A stretch of 64,000 bases of DNA from Cryptomeria japonica (GCF_030272615.1 NC_081406.1:173296861-173360860); one strand, 5' to 3'. Positions 24,790-37,700 are shown, counted from the first letter of the stretch. A program made the numbers and translations. The notes: a model not told the origin generated them from the letters alone.

Positions 24790-27426
24790 CACCTACTCCC
24801 CCACTACCCCCTACACCACCTGCACTACCTCGTCGTGGAGGACCCATCACACCACCACTTCTTTGCATCCTCTGAGACCACTATGATCTCTCCCGACACA
24901 TATGTGAATAACTTAGTGCCCACCGACAAGATGACACCTCCTGCTCATATAGACCTCACCAGTAATCAATCTCTACACCTGCCCGTCATAACTCTCTTGC
25001 CAAGGAATCAGTCGATGACCCATGTCCCTATACTCCCTCTAAGGCCCGAACTCTCTCTTGTAACTAGATCACCCTATCAGTGGCCTGATCTCTCTCTTGT
25101 AGCACTACAGTCAGCTCTGACTCCCGTGCAAATAATTGCACATCTCTAGCTACCGCCTCTGCCTCCATATCCTCCAACTGACTCTACAAAACTAGTATCA
25201 TATGATCCCGCAGATCTCCACCACCTATAGCTCCCTCCCCCATATCCATAGGTCCCTCTCTAGTGGCTCCCTCCCCTATATCCATAGGTACCTCTCCCTC
25301 CCTTGCATCCCTGCCTGCATCAAAGGTCCCTGTGATAGCCACAATGACTGCCCACCTCTCCCTCTCCACTGTAATTGTCCACCATCCCCACCTCCACCTA
25401 CGAATCCACCACCCCCTCCAAATCCACCACCCCCTCCTCCTCCTCCATCACCTCCTCCTCCATCACCACCACCTCCATCCCCTCTCCCTCGTCCACCTAC
25501 TACCACTCCACGACCTCCTCTCCTCCTCCGTCTTTGTCTCATCTGCTCCTCGAAGGATGGAATCAGCTCTACTAGATCTAATATCTGCAGAATTAGATGT
25601 GTCGTAATATACTGTATATATTCATCAGTAACCCCTGCATCTACCATCCCTGGCCTCATCTGCCATGGTCTCTCCTGTAGAGTCTGAAACTCTGCCAAAG
25701 CCTAATCATAAGGTAATATTGGCCCCCACAAGAACCTCTCTCATACCACCTGTGCATACTCTCCAAAACCACTCGGCAGTCCCTACCTCCGTCCGAACTA
25801 TCTCAACACTCTAGCAAGTACCTGTCTCTCCACATTGTAGGTTGTCCTACCAATCAAGTTTCATGTCATAAACACATATAGAAAGGCCTCTGCATCATCC
25901 TCCTAGGGCTCGCACTCAATATACAGCCTCTAGATCACTATATCTAAATCGTCAAGTGCCTGCCACCACCACTCTAACATCCCTAGGTGGGGCTCACTCA
26001 TCATACTGCCATACATATATACATAGGGTTGGTCTCCTGCCCTAACTCTCAAACTCACTGGTCGGGTCACAAGTAGGTGCTCCCATGCCCAAATATGTAA
26101 CAGAGTGATCACCACTCTCAGTGAGCTCACCTCTCAGTATACTACCTCATGCAGCTCCTGATATAAGTGTGACAGAACGCGCGGTCCCTATGTAAAGCGA
26201 GTCCCCTCACTCATCATCTTCTCTATCACCTAGTCCCAACCAACGACCAGTCCATGCGATCATCGATCCGGGCATAGCAGGCCCCCAACAATACCTGATA
26301 ATACAACCGACAATGGCTCATACAAAGTAGCTATATCCTCCCTTGCTATCAAGCCATCATGAATAAATACATCCTCATCAAAAAATCTTTGCACTGCTAT
26401 TGTCCCCCAAGCCCGGTCACATGTCACCAGCTCTCCTTGAATGGGAATATGAAGGATGCACCACACATCCTTGAGTGTCACAGTCATCTCCCCCTGTGCT
26501 AAGTGAAACCTACACGTCTCACTGTGCCACCGCTTTGCCAATGCTGTAATCAAACTGCAATTCGTCTGAATCACGGGCATATACATAATATCGTACAGGC
26601 CTGTCTCTGCAATGCAATCAAGCTTGGCCTCTGTCAATCGATCTTGCAACACCTATGTGGCTGGATGCCTCTCTCGCATCTATAAGACGTGAAGGTCCTC
26701 CTACACACGTGCATCAACCATCAGCATCAGTTGTTTTGTTTCAAACTTTCTTAAGTTTAAACCTAGAATATCAATAGATACTTTGATCCAGTATCTTCAG
26801 GTCTCAACAGGTAAGCAATCATGGGACACCTAGACTACAACAGGCATTTATCCTAATGACCTAGTCTCAACAAGGCTGCTATGGTTCAAAATAACTCCCC
26901 TATTCATCCATCCATCATTGGCATCAAGAGATTCTTTTTCAAAACACTAGGGCATCTATTTTCTTAACAATAGCGCTACTCTAGCAACAATAGCGCTACT
27001 CTGCAAACAATAGCACTAATATACTGATAATCACTCTAAACCCACTACCCAATAGTGCTAAACCAATAATAGCGCTAAAAAACTATGCAAAAACACCATT
27101 TAAAACAACAACACTACAAGAAGGACTCAATAACGCTAAACCTGCAAAAGCGCTAAATCAACTATGCAATAGCGCTACACTTTTCAAAAGCGCTAAAACC
27201 ACTATGCATAAGCGCTAAAGCGGCACAATAGCACTAATTAAATTGACAACAACGCCAAAACATAGTTTTAGCACTATTGTTTTGACTCAACTTGGACAAG
27301 CTAAAAAACCTATCAAAAATGCCTAAAAAGAAAAATTTCAAATTCACATACCGCTGGTCTGTAGTCATCTGGCTACTGAAATCGACGAACTCGCTCTAGC
27401 CGATGATCTGCTATTGGTACCGACAT
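24790..27426 (-). pseudogene. E1 antisense plant mobile domain (PMD) gene, two exons
   Basis: Exon 1 (27426-27352, 75 nt) starts ATG and reads MSVPIADHRLERVRRFQ, with an in-frame TAG, and ends at a GT donor. Exon 2 starts after TGTAG at 26700 in the same phase and continues to about 24790. Exon 2 carries PMD: DRLTEAKLDCIAETGLYDI, CSLITALAKRWHSETCRFHL, GEMTVTLKDVWCILHIPI and VVLSGIVGGLLCPDR, then LLHIWAWEHLLVTRP. A Gly/Arg-rich stretch follows (25527-25340), and a coiled-coil-like tail (LQERDQATDRVI, about 25110-25060). Several stops and at least one frameshift (near 25370) are present. PMD proteins (PF10536, MAIN/MAIL1 type) act in transposon silencing and genome stability in Arabidopsis. The role inside a retroelement is not known to me. 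Confidence 0.75.
26971..27236 (-). repeat. E1 distal TAGCGC array, inverted relative to the leader array
   Basis: On the plus strand ACAATAGCGCTA-type units start at 26971, 26991 and 27011 (20-bp spacing), then degenerate units occur at about 27053 and 27070, and a second run has AGCGC or AGCAC at 27149, 27171, 27189, 27211 and 27230. Read on the minus strand the unit is TAGCGCTATTGT, the same as the leader array at 12295-12525. It lies inside the intron of the antisense PMD gene (27351-26701). Confidence 0.85.
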
Positions 27427-27523
27427 CCTAACTGCTGCTTGCTCTTTCGAAAAGGTCACTATCAGAGCTCAGAAACCACTATGGAGACAAATGCAAATGA
27501 ACATGTTTTCACCCCTTTCCTCC

Positions 27524-27530
27524 ATATATA
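27524..27530 (-). promoter_or_regulatory. Candidate TATA box for antisense PMD gene
   Basis: On the minus strand GGGTATATATGG lies about 100 bases before the exon 1 ATG, a normal plant spacing. E2 has AGATAAAAAGG at a similar distance before its exon 1. Confidence 0.4.
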
Positions 27531-27684
27531 CCCTTTGTCGTAACCCTAATTTTATCCCACTCACTGTTGTGGTCCCCGTGAACTTCCAGAGCCTCCCATT
27601 TCTCCATTTTATCTCCTATTTCTTCTATTTTTTCACTAGTATTGCTAAATTCTTCTCTTCTACCACATAAATAAAAATAAACAC

Positions 27685-27934
27685 ATGTAGCTGAGGCGTC
27701 TCTACTATTTCTTCGGCTATAGTGGCTGCAGTCAACAATGATGTGAAGCCGAGAATTCCCTGTACCTAAAGACGACAAGAATGTGAAACTATCAATCTAT
27801 GTAGACATGTATAATAATTATAAGTTATTTAAACTCTTAACTCAATCATGTTTGCGTTCAATTACCTTTCCCTTGTCTTGGACTGCACTACCAGAGCCCG
27901 AATTGCACAAAACCGTACTTGCGCTACTTGTGTC
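27685..27934 (-). pseudogene. Gene G exons, second copy
   Basis: Two exons with GT-AG borders: 27934-27866 (23 codons, DTSSASTVLCNSGSGS) and 27765-27685 (27 codons, VQGILGFTSLLTAATIAEEI, no stop). They repeat 10677-10428 of the left copy. The similarity starts near 27658, inside the following intron, and runs on through the LTR to 29435. In front of 27658 the sequence is E1 internal, not gene G. The copy is thus a fragment created by rearrangement, although it preserves the better version of this exon pair. Confidence 0.6.
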
Positions 27935-27969
27935 CTACAAGAGTAAAATAAGATAAAACATGCAAGTTA

Positions 27970-29440
27970 CTATATGTCGTCACATAAATCTGTCCAGTTT
28001 AAATTAAATTAATATTTGAGATTTATTTGATTAAAAACCCACTAGCCATCAGTTAATTAAATTAACATTAAATTAATTCTTCTTCAAATATTCTCCAATT
28101 AATTAAATAAATTATTCAATTTATTTTAGTTAATTCATTAAACTAAATTCACAATCAATTAAATGGATAAATCCTATTTATTTCATTTAACCCCCTTTCC
28201 TCTTTTAAATAAATAATTAAAACATTTATTTAAATCATTAAATCCTCCCACTTGCATTCTCCTAAAAATGCAACTTGCACCTATTTGTTGAAATAAATGA
28301 ATTTTATTTTAATAAAAATCTTATTTTCTCTCACCCACCAAACCCACTTGCAATCCTAAATCCCCTTCTAGATTCTTTTAACCCCTTCCTAATTAGCCTA
28401 ATCCATCCCCTAATTATTGTCACATTCCTAAGCAACTTGGAGTCACTTCTCAAAGACTTCAAAGTCTTTGAAAAGCATTAAATGTTTTATGTGTTCAACA
28501 AGCTAACCTCTAAAGTCTTCTAAACCACTAATGGCTCTTACATGACTATTTATGGTTAAATCCACTTGCACCCATGGTTAGGGACTTTGACCCCTAACTC
28601 AACCCTCATGTAACCCATGTGTCTCCTCAGGCATTTATTTCTTTGACCATGGTTATCCTTACTAACTCTTGCACAAGAGTTTATCCATTAGATAAAAGCA
28701 TTATTCTTTGGATAATGAATTTATTCACTCAACTTAACATTAACCTTACCTCCCAAGTTAACCCTCAAGTCATGTCAAGCATTTAATGCTTCTTCCCTCT
28801 CCTCTCAACCCATCTCATGTTGACACTTGTCATCCTGGGATTGGGTTGAAAGTCCTCACATGGATCTTAAACCATTCAATCCTGACCCTTGTTGAGATTA
28901 CTCAATCTCAACCATCCATTGCTCCATTTTTCCTATAAATAGAGCCCATTTCTTCATAATCCAGATCCTGAAAACTTGTATGCATTTACATTATAGTCAT
29001 TTTTAGAGAGTATTTAGTATAAATCAATCATATTCACTCTTTTGGTTTAAAATCAACACTAGCTAATTAGATAATCTCTTACTTTAGCCTTTGTTCACAC
29101 TTGCATAGCATTAGATTATTCATTTTTCAATCTTGAACCTCCATAAGGCATCCATAGTGCAAAAAGCTGCTGAGAACTACACTAATTTGGAATTTGGAGA
29201 GGAGAGGAACAAGGGAGGAGGAGCTACAAGCATGGTGGAAGGAATTTGGAGATGCCTTATTGTATTTGCTTTCATTGTCAAATGCTTTATTATGTTTTTA
29301 GCATCTCTCTTGGTATGTCTACTTAGACTAGTCTTTGGTTGATTAACACTAACAGTTCTTTGTTTCTTGTTGTTTCTCTTATGTGTTATACCACCACAGG
29401 TTTTTGTCTAACATCTCCCATTTTGTAGAGAATCACTATA
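27970..29440 (+). repeat. Right LTR copy (27975-29435) with exact CTATA target duplication
   Basis: Starts TGTCGTCACATAAATC and ends TGTAGAGAATCA, 1461 bp, close to the E1 left LTR over its whole length. CTATA is present directly on both sides (27970-27974 and 29436-29440). The flanks are gene G intron on both sides, so taken alone this is a solo LTR inserted in gene G. It includes a TATA box at 28934-28941 and the short hydrophobic ORF at 29232-29342. Confidence 0.88.
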
Positions 29441-29698
29441 TAATTTAAATTAATGACAATTTAAATGACAAGCATGTATGTATAATAAAAAATGTAAACA
29501 ACTAGGTACAATAATATATGTACCATATAACTATCAAGGCCAAATGAAATGGTCGTCAAGGTGCCATCATAGATCTATGTTAACTCCTCCTTAGTCATCA
29601 ACTGTTAAATAGATCGTGTATATAAAAATTAGGACTTAATACTATCTCTTATAAATATTCATTTAAAATAAAATGCACTATGAAATTACAAGTCTTAC

Positions 29699-30960
29699 CA
29701 CTACATCACCAACGTATGATGAAGGTACCTCCTCTCCTCTAGCATGCGAGGACTCTGTAGGGTATCCTCCAGTCCCTGTCATCATATATGGTGCATCGGG
29801 CATATCATGCACCTCATAATCAATAGTGTCGACCACAGGATCAATAGGCTCTCCAATAGGACCTAAGCATGGTTTCCCACACATAACACAAGTATGCGAC
29901 ACACAAATATGTGGAGCTCAAGAGAATGTGTCAACACCACTAGATCCACTGCTAGCATCACTAAAAGGCTGAGCTAGTGCCCCATCCTGAGAAACCAAAA
30001 GGCTACTCAAAGAGTGAATATCCAAAATAGTATGTGACGTTGCCTCGACAATGATATCTTGATGTTGTACTAGAGGTGGGGTATCAACGGGAGGAGGGGG
30101 AACAAATGGGCCCTATAATACTCGAACTACCCTAGGTCTATCTTGAGGCATACATAAACCCACTCCCTCGAAAGGCTTGATGTCAAAGTAGTTGACATGC
30201 TTGCCCAAAACAAACTCAACATACAATTTTTTAATGAAATAAAACAAGACATCAAGATTGTTGTTGGGTGGTCTATGAAAAACCATCCACCAATGATCCC
30301 AAAACTTATTTACAATATCATCATTTGTACACCATTTGATGGAAACTTTTTTTTTTCACATCTATGGGTTGTCTAGTGTGGGGATTGACAAACAATGTGG
30401 CAATATCAACTTTTGAAATCTCAATCTCCTTGACCTGATCATAGGTCAATCCATTCACATATCTATCCCTCATGGAATCTTGCCACAAAAGAGCAACATT
30501 GTACTCCGTAATCATGGTTTCTACATTATTTATAATGACATTCAAATCATCTAGCATTGGAATTAGACGAGGGATTCTACTATAGACATTTGCAATGCCC
30601 CTCAACTAGTTCAAATTTTGACCAATTAAATCTTGAATTGAGGGGGGGGAGGGGTTTGGTAATGGAGGGTTTGCGAATGAAGGGTTTGGTGATTGTGGCG
30701 GTTGTGGTTGTTCAGGATTAATTATTGTCCTCCATTTACCTAATTGAATTCAAAATTTTGAATTTAATCAACAAATTTGAAAGAACAATGTATTTCAAAT
30801 GAAAAAACCTAGTTTCTATTTTTTTTTTTTTTAAAAGGGAAAAAATTGACAAAAAACAAGAAAAGTGCAATGAAATCATACCTTAGATGACAAATTCACA
30901 AAAAACTATTGCCCAAATTAGATATCCGCTCAAATTCGATATTAGATTTATTTTTTTTGT
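29699..30960 (-). pseudogene. Gene G, upstream exons; family unknown
   Basis: A long minus-strand frame ends at a GT donor at 29699 (…PSSYVGDVV) in phase 0 with the DTSSAS exon. Going upstream it reads SHTCVMCGKPCLGPIGEPID (a possible CxxC pair), a Pro-rich part (GPFVPPPPVDTPPLVQ), FWDHWWMVFHRPPNNNLDVL, FVNPHTRQPIDV, then NVYSRIPRLIPMLDDLNVII and a Pro/Asn-rich PNPSFANPPLPNPSPPS. A probable acceptor lies near 30750 and a donor near 30890, suggesting a further exon. A frameshift sits in a run of T (30347-30356, A-run on the coding strand), and in-frame stops lie near 29918, 30117 and 30608. I do not recognise the family. A transposon-borne gene or a decayed host gene are both possible. Confidence 0.5.
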
Positions 30961-31029
30961 GCAACTTGTGGGTGAAAAATGACCCACGGGATGTCACAGT
31001 GTATAAAAATACCCACATGAATCAGATAT

Positions 31030-31205
31030 CTGATTCCTAAAAATAAATATATACTAAATTATATAATATATAATATATATGCATTCACGTGTTTTAGATT
31101 ATAAATAATATAATATATAATATATTCTATACTATTCATATATAATATATTATATGAATAATATATAATATAATGTATATTTTTTTAATATAATATTTTA
31201 TTATT
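31030..31205. repeat. AT-rich TAATATA tract bordered by CAGATATC words
   Basis: About 150 bp of TATAATATA-type sequence lies between AATCAGATATCTGATTC (31020-31036, palindromic) and ATCAGATATCCGATT (31206). The similar edges could mark a small AT-rich element, but no clear target duplication was seen. Confidence 0.45.
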
Positions 31206-33085
31206 ATCAGATATCCGATTTGGTTGGGTTTTTGCCATGGCTAGATGTACTGACATCCAAGCCAAGAAAAAAGTCAACACGGATTTTTGCATTTTTCAGG
31301 TGAGTGGACAAGTCAATTTTTTTCACATCGCCACTTTTTGGCTTCTCATGATCCTGCACATACCCCTGATTGTAAAAAGATATCTTATGATTACACTTTG
31401 TGCTTTGTGTATGCTCCATGGTGTGTGATTATGCTCTGTGATTGGTCATGCTTTGTTCAAGATATTGGTAAAGGATTTCTTCATGGTCTTTAATGGCTAC
31501 CATCCAATATGTAGAGGGTTTGATAGGCCATTTGGTTGGTAAGACTATCTTTTTTAATGCTATCACAAGTCTCTTTCTTGCTGCTATTTTACTATTATGA
31601 ACTGTATTTCAAACCTTTGTCACTGTGGTTACTATAGCTTTTAGTTTTTGATAGCATTAAGCTCTCTCATGCCTTGTCTAATCACTACTATGGCCTATAG
31701 TTTGGGATTTTAAGTTGCCTTCATGAAATTACTACTCATCATCTCTCCTTGTATTGTTTGATGGTTATAACTTGAATGGTACATGGTACCCTTTCACTGT
31801 GCCTATATAATAATATAAAAAACATTGTTGAACCATTTGATAAATATCTTCTCTTTGATTTTGTGAAAAGGGCTTATTGCTTAAGGTTGTCTACCATGGA
31901 CATTAACAGTGTGATAGCTACCATGCCTACAACTGATATAAGACTGCAACCTTTGATGATTTCACTTAGTGAAGATCTCTGGTGATTCTTATGCTCTGTT
32001 GACTATGGTTAAGTAGTCTGCTCTTGCACTACTGATCTCTAATTGCTTGTGAACCTTTGAAATGAGTCACTATTTGGACAGTGATTAAGGCCTTTGTGTG
32101 CTTTGTTATCTTACATTGACTATCATAGAGGATTATGTATTCAAAACCAACCCTCTCACTTTATGCCTTTTGATACTCTTCCTTAAACTGCTCATTTGAT
32201 AGAGGTCTTTTTTAGTGTAAGCTAGGATTGCACCTGGGCTATTTTTCATCAATCCTAAGACTACTCCTAGACTATAATTTTCTTATAACAACGAACCATT
32301 GCCATCATTGTTTACATCTTACTTTCCTTTCTCCATGATCTTCCTAAGGGATTTCATAAGAATTACTCTCTATAGGCTCAAAATAACCTTAAATAACTAT
32401 TGGTCTTTCTTCAAAAGAATTCATAATATAGATATTTCAAACAATGAATACACAAGGAAGAAATAGATTACCATTATGTATACGTGCCTAGAAGCTACTT
32501 ATGATAGAAGACTTGCCAAGAGGAGTTTAAAAAAACCTGGATGCTCCTCCTCTTCCTTCTACACATGGATGCTTTGTTGGAACGATGTTTGAATGGCACC
32601 TTCACCTCTTCTTCTCTGATATGAAATTTACAACTATATCCAAGCTATGCCTTGTTTAACTGACATTGTAGCCCAAAATAAGACTTACAAGATGAAAATT
32701 ACAACTTTCCTTATAGATGACAACAATTTTACCTTCCTTTACTTGATTTACTCATCAAAACCACGAGTTCCATATTGAATCTAAACTATTTTAGTCAAGT
32801 TAGGCATTGAATAAATTTGCAAAGCATTCCCTCCAAAATATATAACCAAATTTAAAACTCATTCTCAGGTAACCAGTTGAGTTTAGGTGAGAAGTTAATC
32901 TCTTTTTTTTTAATAGATCTAACAACACCCCCATTATGAGAATATTTTGACATTTTTCAAAAATCTAAAGCTATAAAGCTCAAATAAAACCTTTAAATGA
33001 ACCCCTCCAAAACCTATTATTTGACAATGAATTGAATCAATTTCATACATACCAAAATAAGATACTAGATTAACATGAAATTCTA
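31206..33085. other. Unassigned sequence, target region of Copia-A
   Basis: No long ORF, repeat, RNA gene or recognisable element. Scattered stops in all frames. It ends at the ATAAC target site of Copia-A (33086-33090) and resumes after 58476. Confidence 0.6.
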
Positions 33086-33090
33086 ATAAC

Positions 33091-34504
33091 TGATGGTATG
33101 ATGAAAGAATAAGAATCCGGTCAGCTACTGAGAGGGGGGGGTGAATCAGTAGATAGAAAAACTGGTACTAACTTCACCAATATCAAAATCATTCTCTCAA
33201 AGTAAACTTAGAAATATCAATGCAATATCACTGTCAAGATAAAAACCCTCAAGATAAACCAGTTGATTGTTACAACAAACTAACAATAAACAACTTCAAA
33301 CTCATAAACATCCAAATGCTTTTACTGACATAAGTAAAACTTCATTTCATAATGTTGTTGGTTATCACGACTTATCAAAGTGGATTAAGTAGTTAAGAAA
33401 ATCAACCATAAGAACATAACCACAAAAACATTCACCACTTGACACAATATTTTTGACGTGGAAACCCAAATGGGAAAAATCACAGTGAGATGACACTCAC
33501 AAGATAATTATCTGAACTCTTATGAAGTTCGCCTTGTTAGGAGCCTAGCCTGCTAAAGCTTTACAAAAGTCTTGTTAAGAATAGATCCTATTAGGGACCA
33601 CCCAGTTAAGGGTTTCACTATAATTCCTTTTTAGAATCAATACCTTGTAAGGATTAACCTCAGTAGAGGATTTCAAATCCAAGCCAATGGATCGCTTGGT
33701 TAGAGGATTTGAATAGCACCAAGCTTGTTAGAGCTTACCCAATTAGGGGACTTCAATCTATTGTAATTGATAAAAAACAATAGGAGTTTTTAGATCTGTT
33801 TGAATAGCACCACACTTGCTTGTTTAGATCCTTTTCATGCTCCTATCTGCCTTTACTCAAAATCCAGATACATTATCCAGTTCAACAACCACACACTCAA
33901 CTAAAACTTTGCCAACTCTCAAACTAAATAGTTCATCAACCTTATAAACAAATCAATTAGGTCAGTAACATAACAAAAACCTAATTCTCTCATAGAGATT
34001 ACAAACAAGTCAGTTTAGGTATGACCATTGGATTACGTAGCAATCTTTGCACATCAATCAAGAAAGCCACGACCACTCCTTGATCATTGCTTCATCAAAC
34101 TTAGTAACGCATTACGCGCTTTACATTACATGCAATATACTTGCTCATTCCCTAGACAAAAACCATTACAACAACATGCCAAAATCACTTTGAAACTCTC
34201 TTCATACAATAAGCATACATGTCATAATCATTACCACTCATCATCAGATCATAAACCAATATAACCAAAATTAATCGGTTAAGGTTTATCAAATCAACAG
34301 GTAGGGTTTACCGGTTCAACTCTCCAATACTTAGCAATACCAGTTCACTCCACAAACTTACCTACTAGTTATAGTTTCCTTCACTAACTCTTCCTGCTAG
34401 TTACAAAACATCATTACAATAATATCAACAATATCATTACCGGTTAATTGACATCAATGACAACATAACATATCATCAATGTAATCTTCATGCAAATGCC
34501 AACA
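33091..34504 (-). repeat. Copia-A left (3') LTR, 1414 bp
   Basis: On the plus strand it runs from TGATGGTATGATGAAAG to CAAATGCCAACA, so in element sense TGTTGGCATTTG ... ACCATCA. It matches 38973-40304 plus 58388-58471. A variable G-run lies near 33134. Confidence 0.93.
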
Positions 34505-34518
34505 ATCTCTCCCTTTGG
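34505..34518 (-). promoter_or_regulatory. Copia-A polypurine tract
   Basis: In element sense CCAAAGGGAGAGAT directly precedes the 3' LTR start TGTTGG, the position and composition of a plus-strand primer. Confidence 0.8.
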
Positions 34519-34799
34519 CATTGATGGCAATACAAATATCAATACCATTGATTGTTGTGATTGTGAATAGGAATCCTGGTTTACATTACCAAGTATTCAC
34601 CTTGTCTCTAGCTTATCTTCCTTCTCTCTGTCAACCATACAAATCACACAGTTCTTCTCCCCCTTTGACAATAATGCCAAATTGAAAGTAAAACATGCAA
34701 TATCAAATTTCACTGTTCAGCATCAATGACCTACCCCCAATGGAATAACTCCACTTCTACACCAATCCGGTTGTAAAACACTGCAAGTAGCTCCAGGAC

Positions 34800-37700
34800 T
34801 GATGTAATCTACATCATGCTCAATTGACCTCATGAATGGGTACAACCCCTAGATGACTTCTAAGATACTCAAAAGTAGTCTTAGGTAGAGGTTTAGTAAA
34901 GATATCTGCAAGCTGCTCCTCGGTAGAAACATGCTCCAAGATCACATCTTTACTATGCACATTTTCCCTCAAGAAATGATACTTCAATTCAATATGCTTG
35001 GTTTATGCATGCAAAACAAGGTTCTTGGAAATATTTATGGCACTTGTATTATCACATAAGATCTTTACAGGTAGTAAAATCTTCATCTTAAAACCTTCCA
35101 AAATGTGCCTCATCCAGATAGCCTAGGTACAATTCATATAAGCTGCAACATACTCAGCTTCAACAGTAGATTGTGATATACATCTCTTCTTCTTACTACT
35201 CCATGAAACAAGTCTTCCTCCAAGAAAAAAATGCTCCACCGGATGTGCTTTTCCTATCATCAACATTTCCTTCCCAATCTGCATCTGTGTTCACCTTCAA
35301 GTCAAAGTTTCCTCCATATGGATACCATAATCCATAGTCAACAGTACCTTTCAAATATCTGAAAATCTTCTTGGTTGTTATCAAATGTGTTTCCTTAGGA
35401 TTCTTTTGGAATCTAGCAACTAGGCCAACCACATGAGCTATATCCAATCTGTTGTGAACAACATAGTGCAATTTTCCAATCATTGACTAGTATTCCTTCT
35501 CATCAACAGATGTGGATTCATCTTCCTTAGACAACTTGCAACCTGTAACCATTGGTGTCCCACCTGGTATACAGTCACTCATAGTGAATGTCTTCAAAAC
35601 CTTTTTCACATACTTAGACTGTGTGATGAAAATACCACTCTTCATTTGTTGTATTTGGAAGCCTATGAAATTTTTTATCTCTCCCACTAGAGACATTTCA
35701 AACTCATTTTTCATTTCATTTGTAAAATCATTTCTCATGTCATCATTACCTCCAAATATGATATCATCTACAAATACTTCCCTGACCAGTATTTTATCTC
35801 CTTTAGATTTGAGATATATGTTGCTATCTTCACTGGTTCTCAGAAAACCTATCTTCATCAAGTGTGCATGAAGCCTTTCATACCATGCTCTTAGTGCCTA
35901 CTTTAATCCATATAAATCCTTATACAATCTACATACCATGTCTTTCTCATCAATCAAAGCATAACCATCTGGCTGCTCAATGTATACTTCTTCCAGTATC
36001 CAATTCAAAAATGTTGACTTTACATCCATCTGATATACCTTGAATCCCTTATGTGATGCAAATGCAAGTAAAGTTCTGACACCTTCCAGTCTAGCCAGTG
36101 GTGCAAAAGTCTCACCATAATATTCTCCTTCCTCTTGTGCATAACCTTTGCAAACCAACCTAGCTTTGTTGCAAACCACAACATCATCTTCATTCAACTT
36201 GTTTTTGAATACCCACTTAATACCTATCACATTTTTATTTACTGGTCGGGGTACTAGGGTCCATGTGTTTTTATTCTCAATTTGATCTAGTTCCTCCTCC
36301 ATAACTTTAACCCAATGATCATCACCAAATGCTTCCTTAGCAGTTCTTGGCTCAATAGTGGAGATCAAGCAGGAATTCTCTTTGATTCTTCTTCTAGTTA
36401 ATACTCCAGCATCCTTATCTCCAATAATCTACTCAAGATTGTGATTTAGTCTCACATATCTCAGAATAACATGATCATTATCTTCAAGTTCATCTTCTTC
36501 ATTATCATCCTATTTCGGTTGAACTGGTACATCAGTATTTGCTTTACCATTTTCAGTTTTCACAGTTTCTGGTTCCAAAAACAAAATACAAGGATCTTCA
36601 TCCTTTTTCTCCAAAATGGTTTCCTTTGAGACTTTAGGATATTCATCCACTCAAACATCAACACTCTCAATAATTCTCCGTGTCCAGTTGTTAAAACATT
36701 TGTAGGCCTTACTGTTGGTGGAATAAACAAGAAATATACACCTTCATCACTTTTAGCCTCAAATTTGCTAACATAATCACCTCTCTTAATAAAACATTTG
36801 CTTCCAAATATCTTGAAATAACTAACATTAGGTGATCTACCATACCAGTATTCATAAGGAGTCTTGTCATTACCTCTCTTTACCAAAATCTGGTTCATAG
36901 TGTAGACAACTGTGCTGACAACTTCTCTCCAAAAATAATTCGCTACACCTCCTTGTATCAACATCATCCTAGCAGCTTCAAGAACTGACCAGTTGTTTCT
37001 CTCTATAATACCATTCTGTTGTGGTGTCCTCAGTGCAAAAAGTTGTCATTTGATACCATTTTCTTCACAATATCTAGTGAATTCTTTAGAAGTAAATTCA
37101 CCGCCTTGATCAATCCACAGACACTTTATCTTTTTACCACTCTCCTTCTTAGGTAAGGCCCTAAATGCCTTGAACTTACTAAATGCTTTAGTTTTATCCT
37201 TCAAGAATGTGACCTACATCATCCTTGAGAAATCATTAGTGAAGATCATTAAACATATGTCACCTTGAATACTTTTAGTCCTTATTGGTCCATAAAGATT
37301 TGTATGAACCAAATCTAACAGATGTTCCGTTGAAAAAGATTTGATCTTGAAAGTTGAGGATGTCATCTTTCCCAAATGACATTCCTTACATAGAGCATTA
37401 ACCAGTTTGTCTAACTAAGGCAAACCTCTCACTGTCTTGGACTTACTCACTTTAACAAGGTTATCAAAGTTTATATGGCAAAATATATTATGCCAAAGCC
37501 AACTATCATCTATCTTTGCAATTAAATAGTTGCTGACTTTAGGATTAAGGTGAAACAGGTTACCTTTAGGTTGCTTCTTGCTTGCAATCAGTTCACCTTT
37601 GCTCCCATAGATTTTTCACATACCATTCTTAAATTCCAATGGGTATCTTCTATCATTGAGTTGTGCAACACTCAAAAGATTATGCTTTAAACCTTCAACC

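Larger units (their letters stand above)
10720..27655 (+). mobile_element. Gypsy element E1 (Tat/Ogre-like) with antisense PMD gene, rearranged 3' end
   Basis: The order is LTR, PBS, leader with repeat array, upstream ORF, gag, protease, G-patch-like segment, RT, RNase H, second RNase H and integrase on the plus strand, then a convergent minus-strand PMD gene. Two RNase H domains and the pol order place it near the Tat/Ogre lineage. The internal region stops near 27655, where it joins a second copy of gene G exons rather than a PPT and LTR. Its own 3' end is therefore missing. Every ORF has stops or frameshifts, so the copy is not autonomous. Confidence 0.88.

Noticed and set aside
25202-25687. 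Pro-rich plus-strand ORF
   Set aside because: It is the antisense shadow of the Gly/Arg-rich part of the PMD gene.
25276-25698. Independent glycine-rich protein gene
   Set aside because: It is in frame with the PMD exon upstream and aligns with the same part of the E2 PMD gene, so it belongs to that gene.
31237-31493. Overlapping 63-70 codon ORFs on both strands
   Set aside because: Short, no recognisable motif, and located beside an AT tract. Chance frames are the simpler reading.
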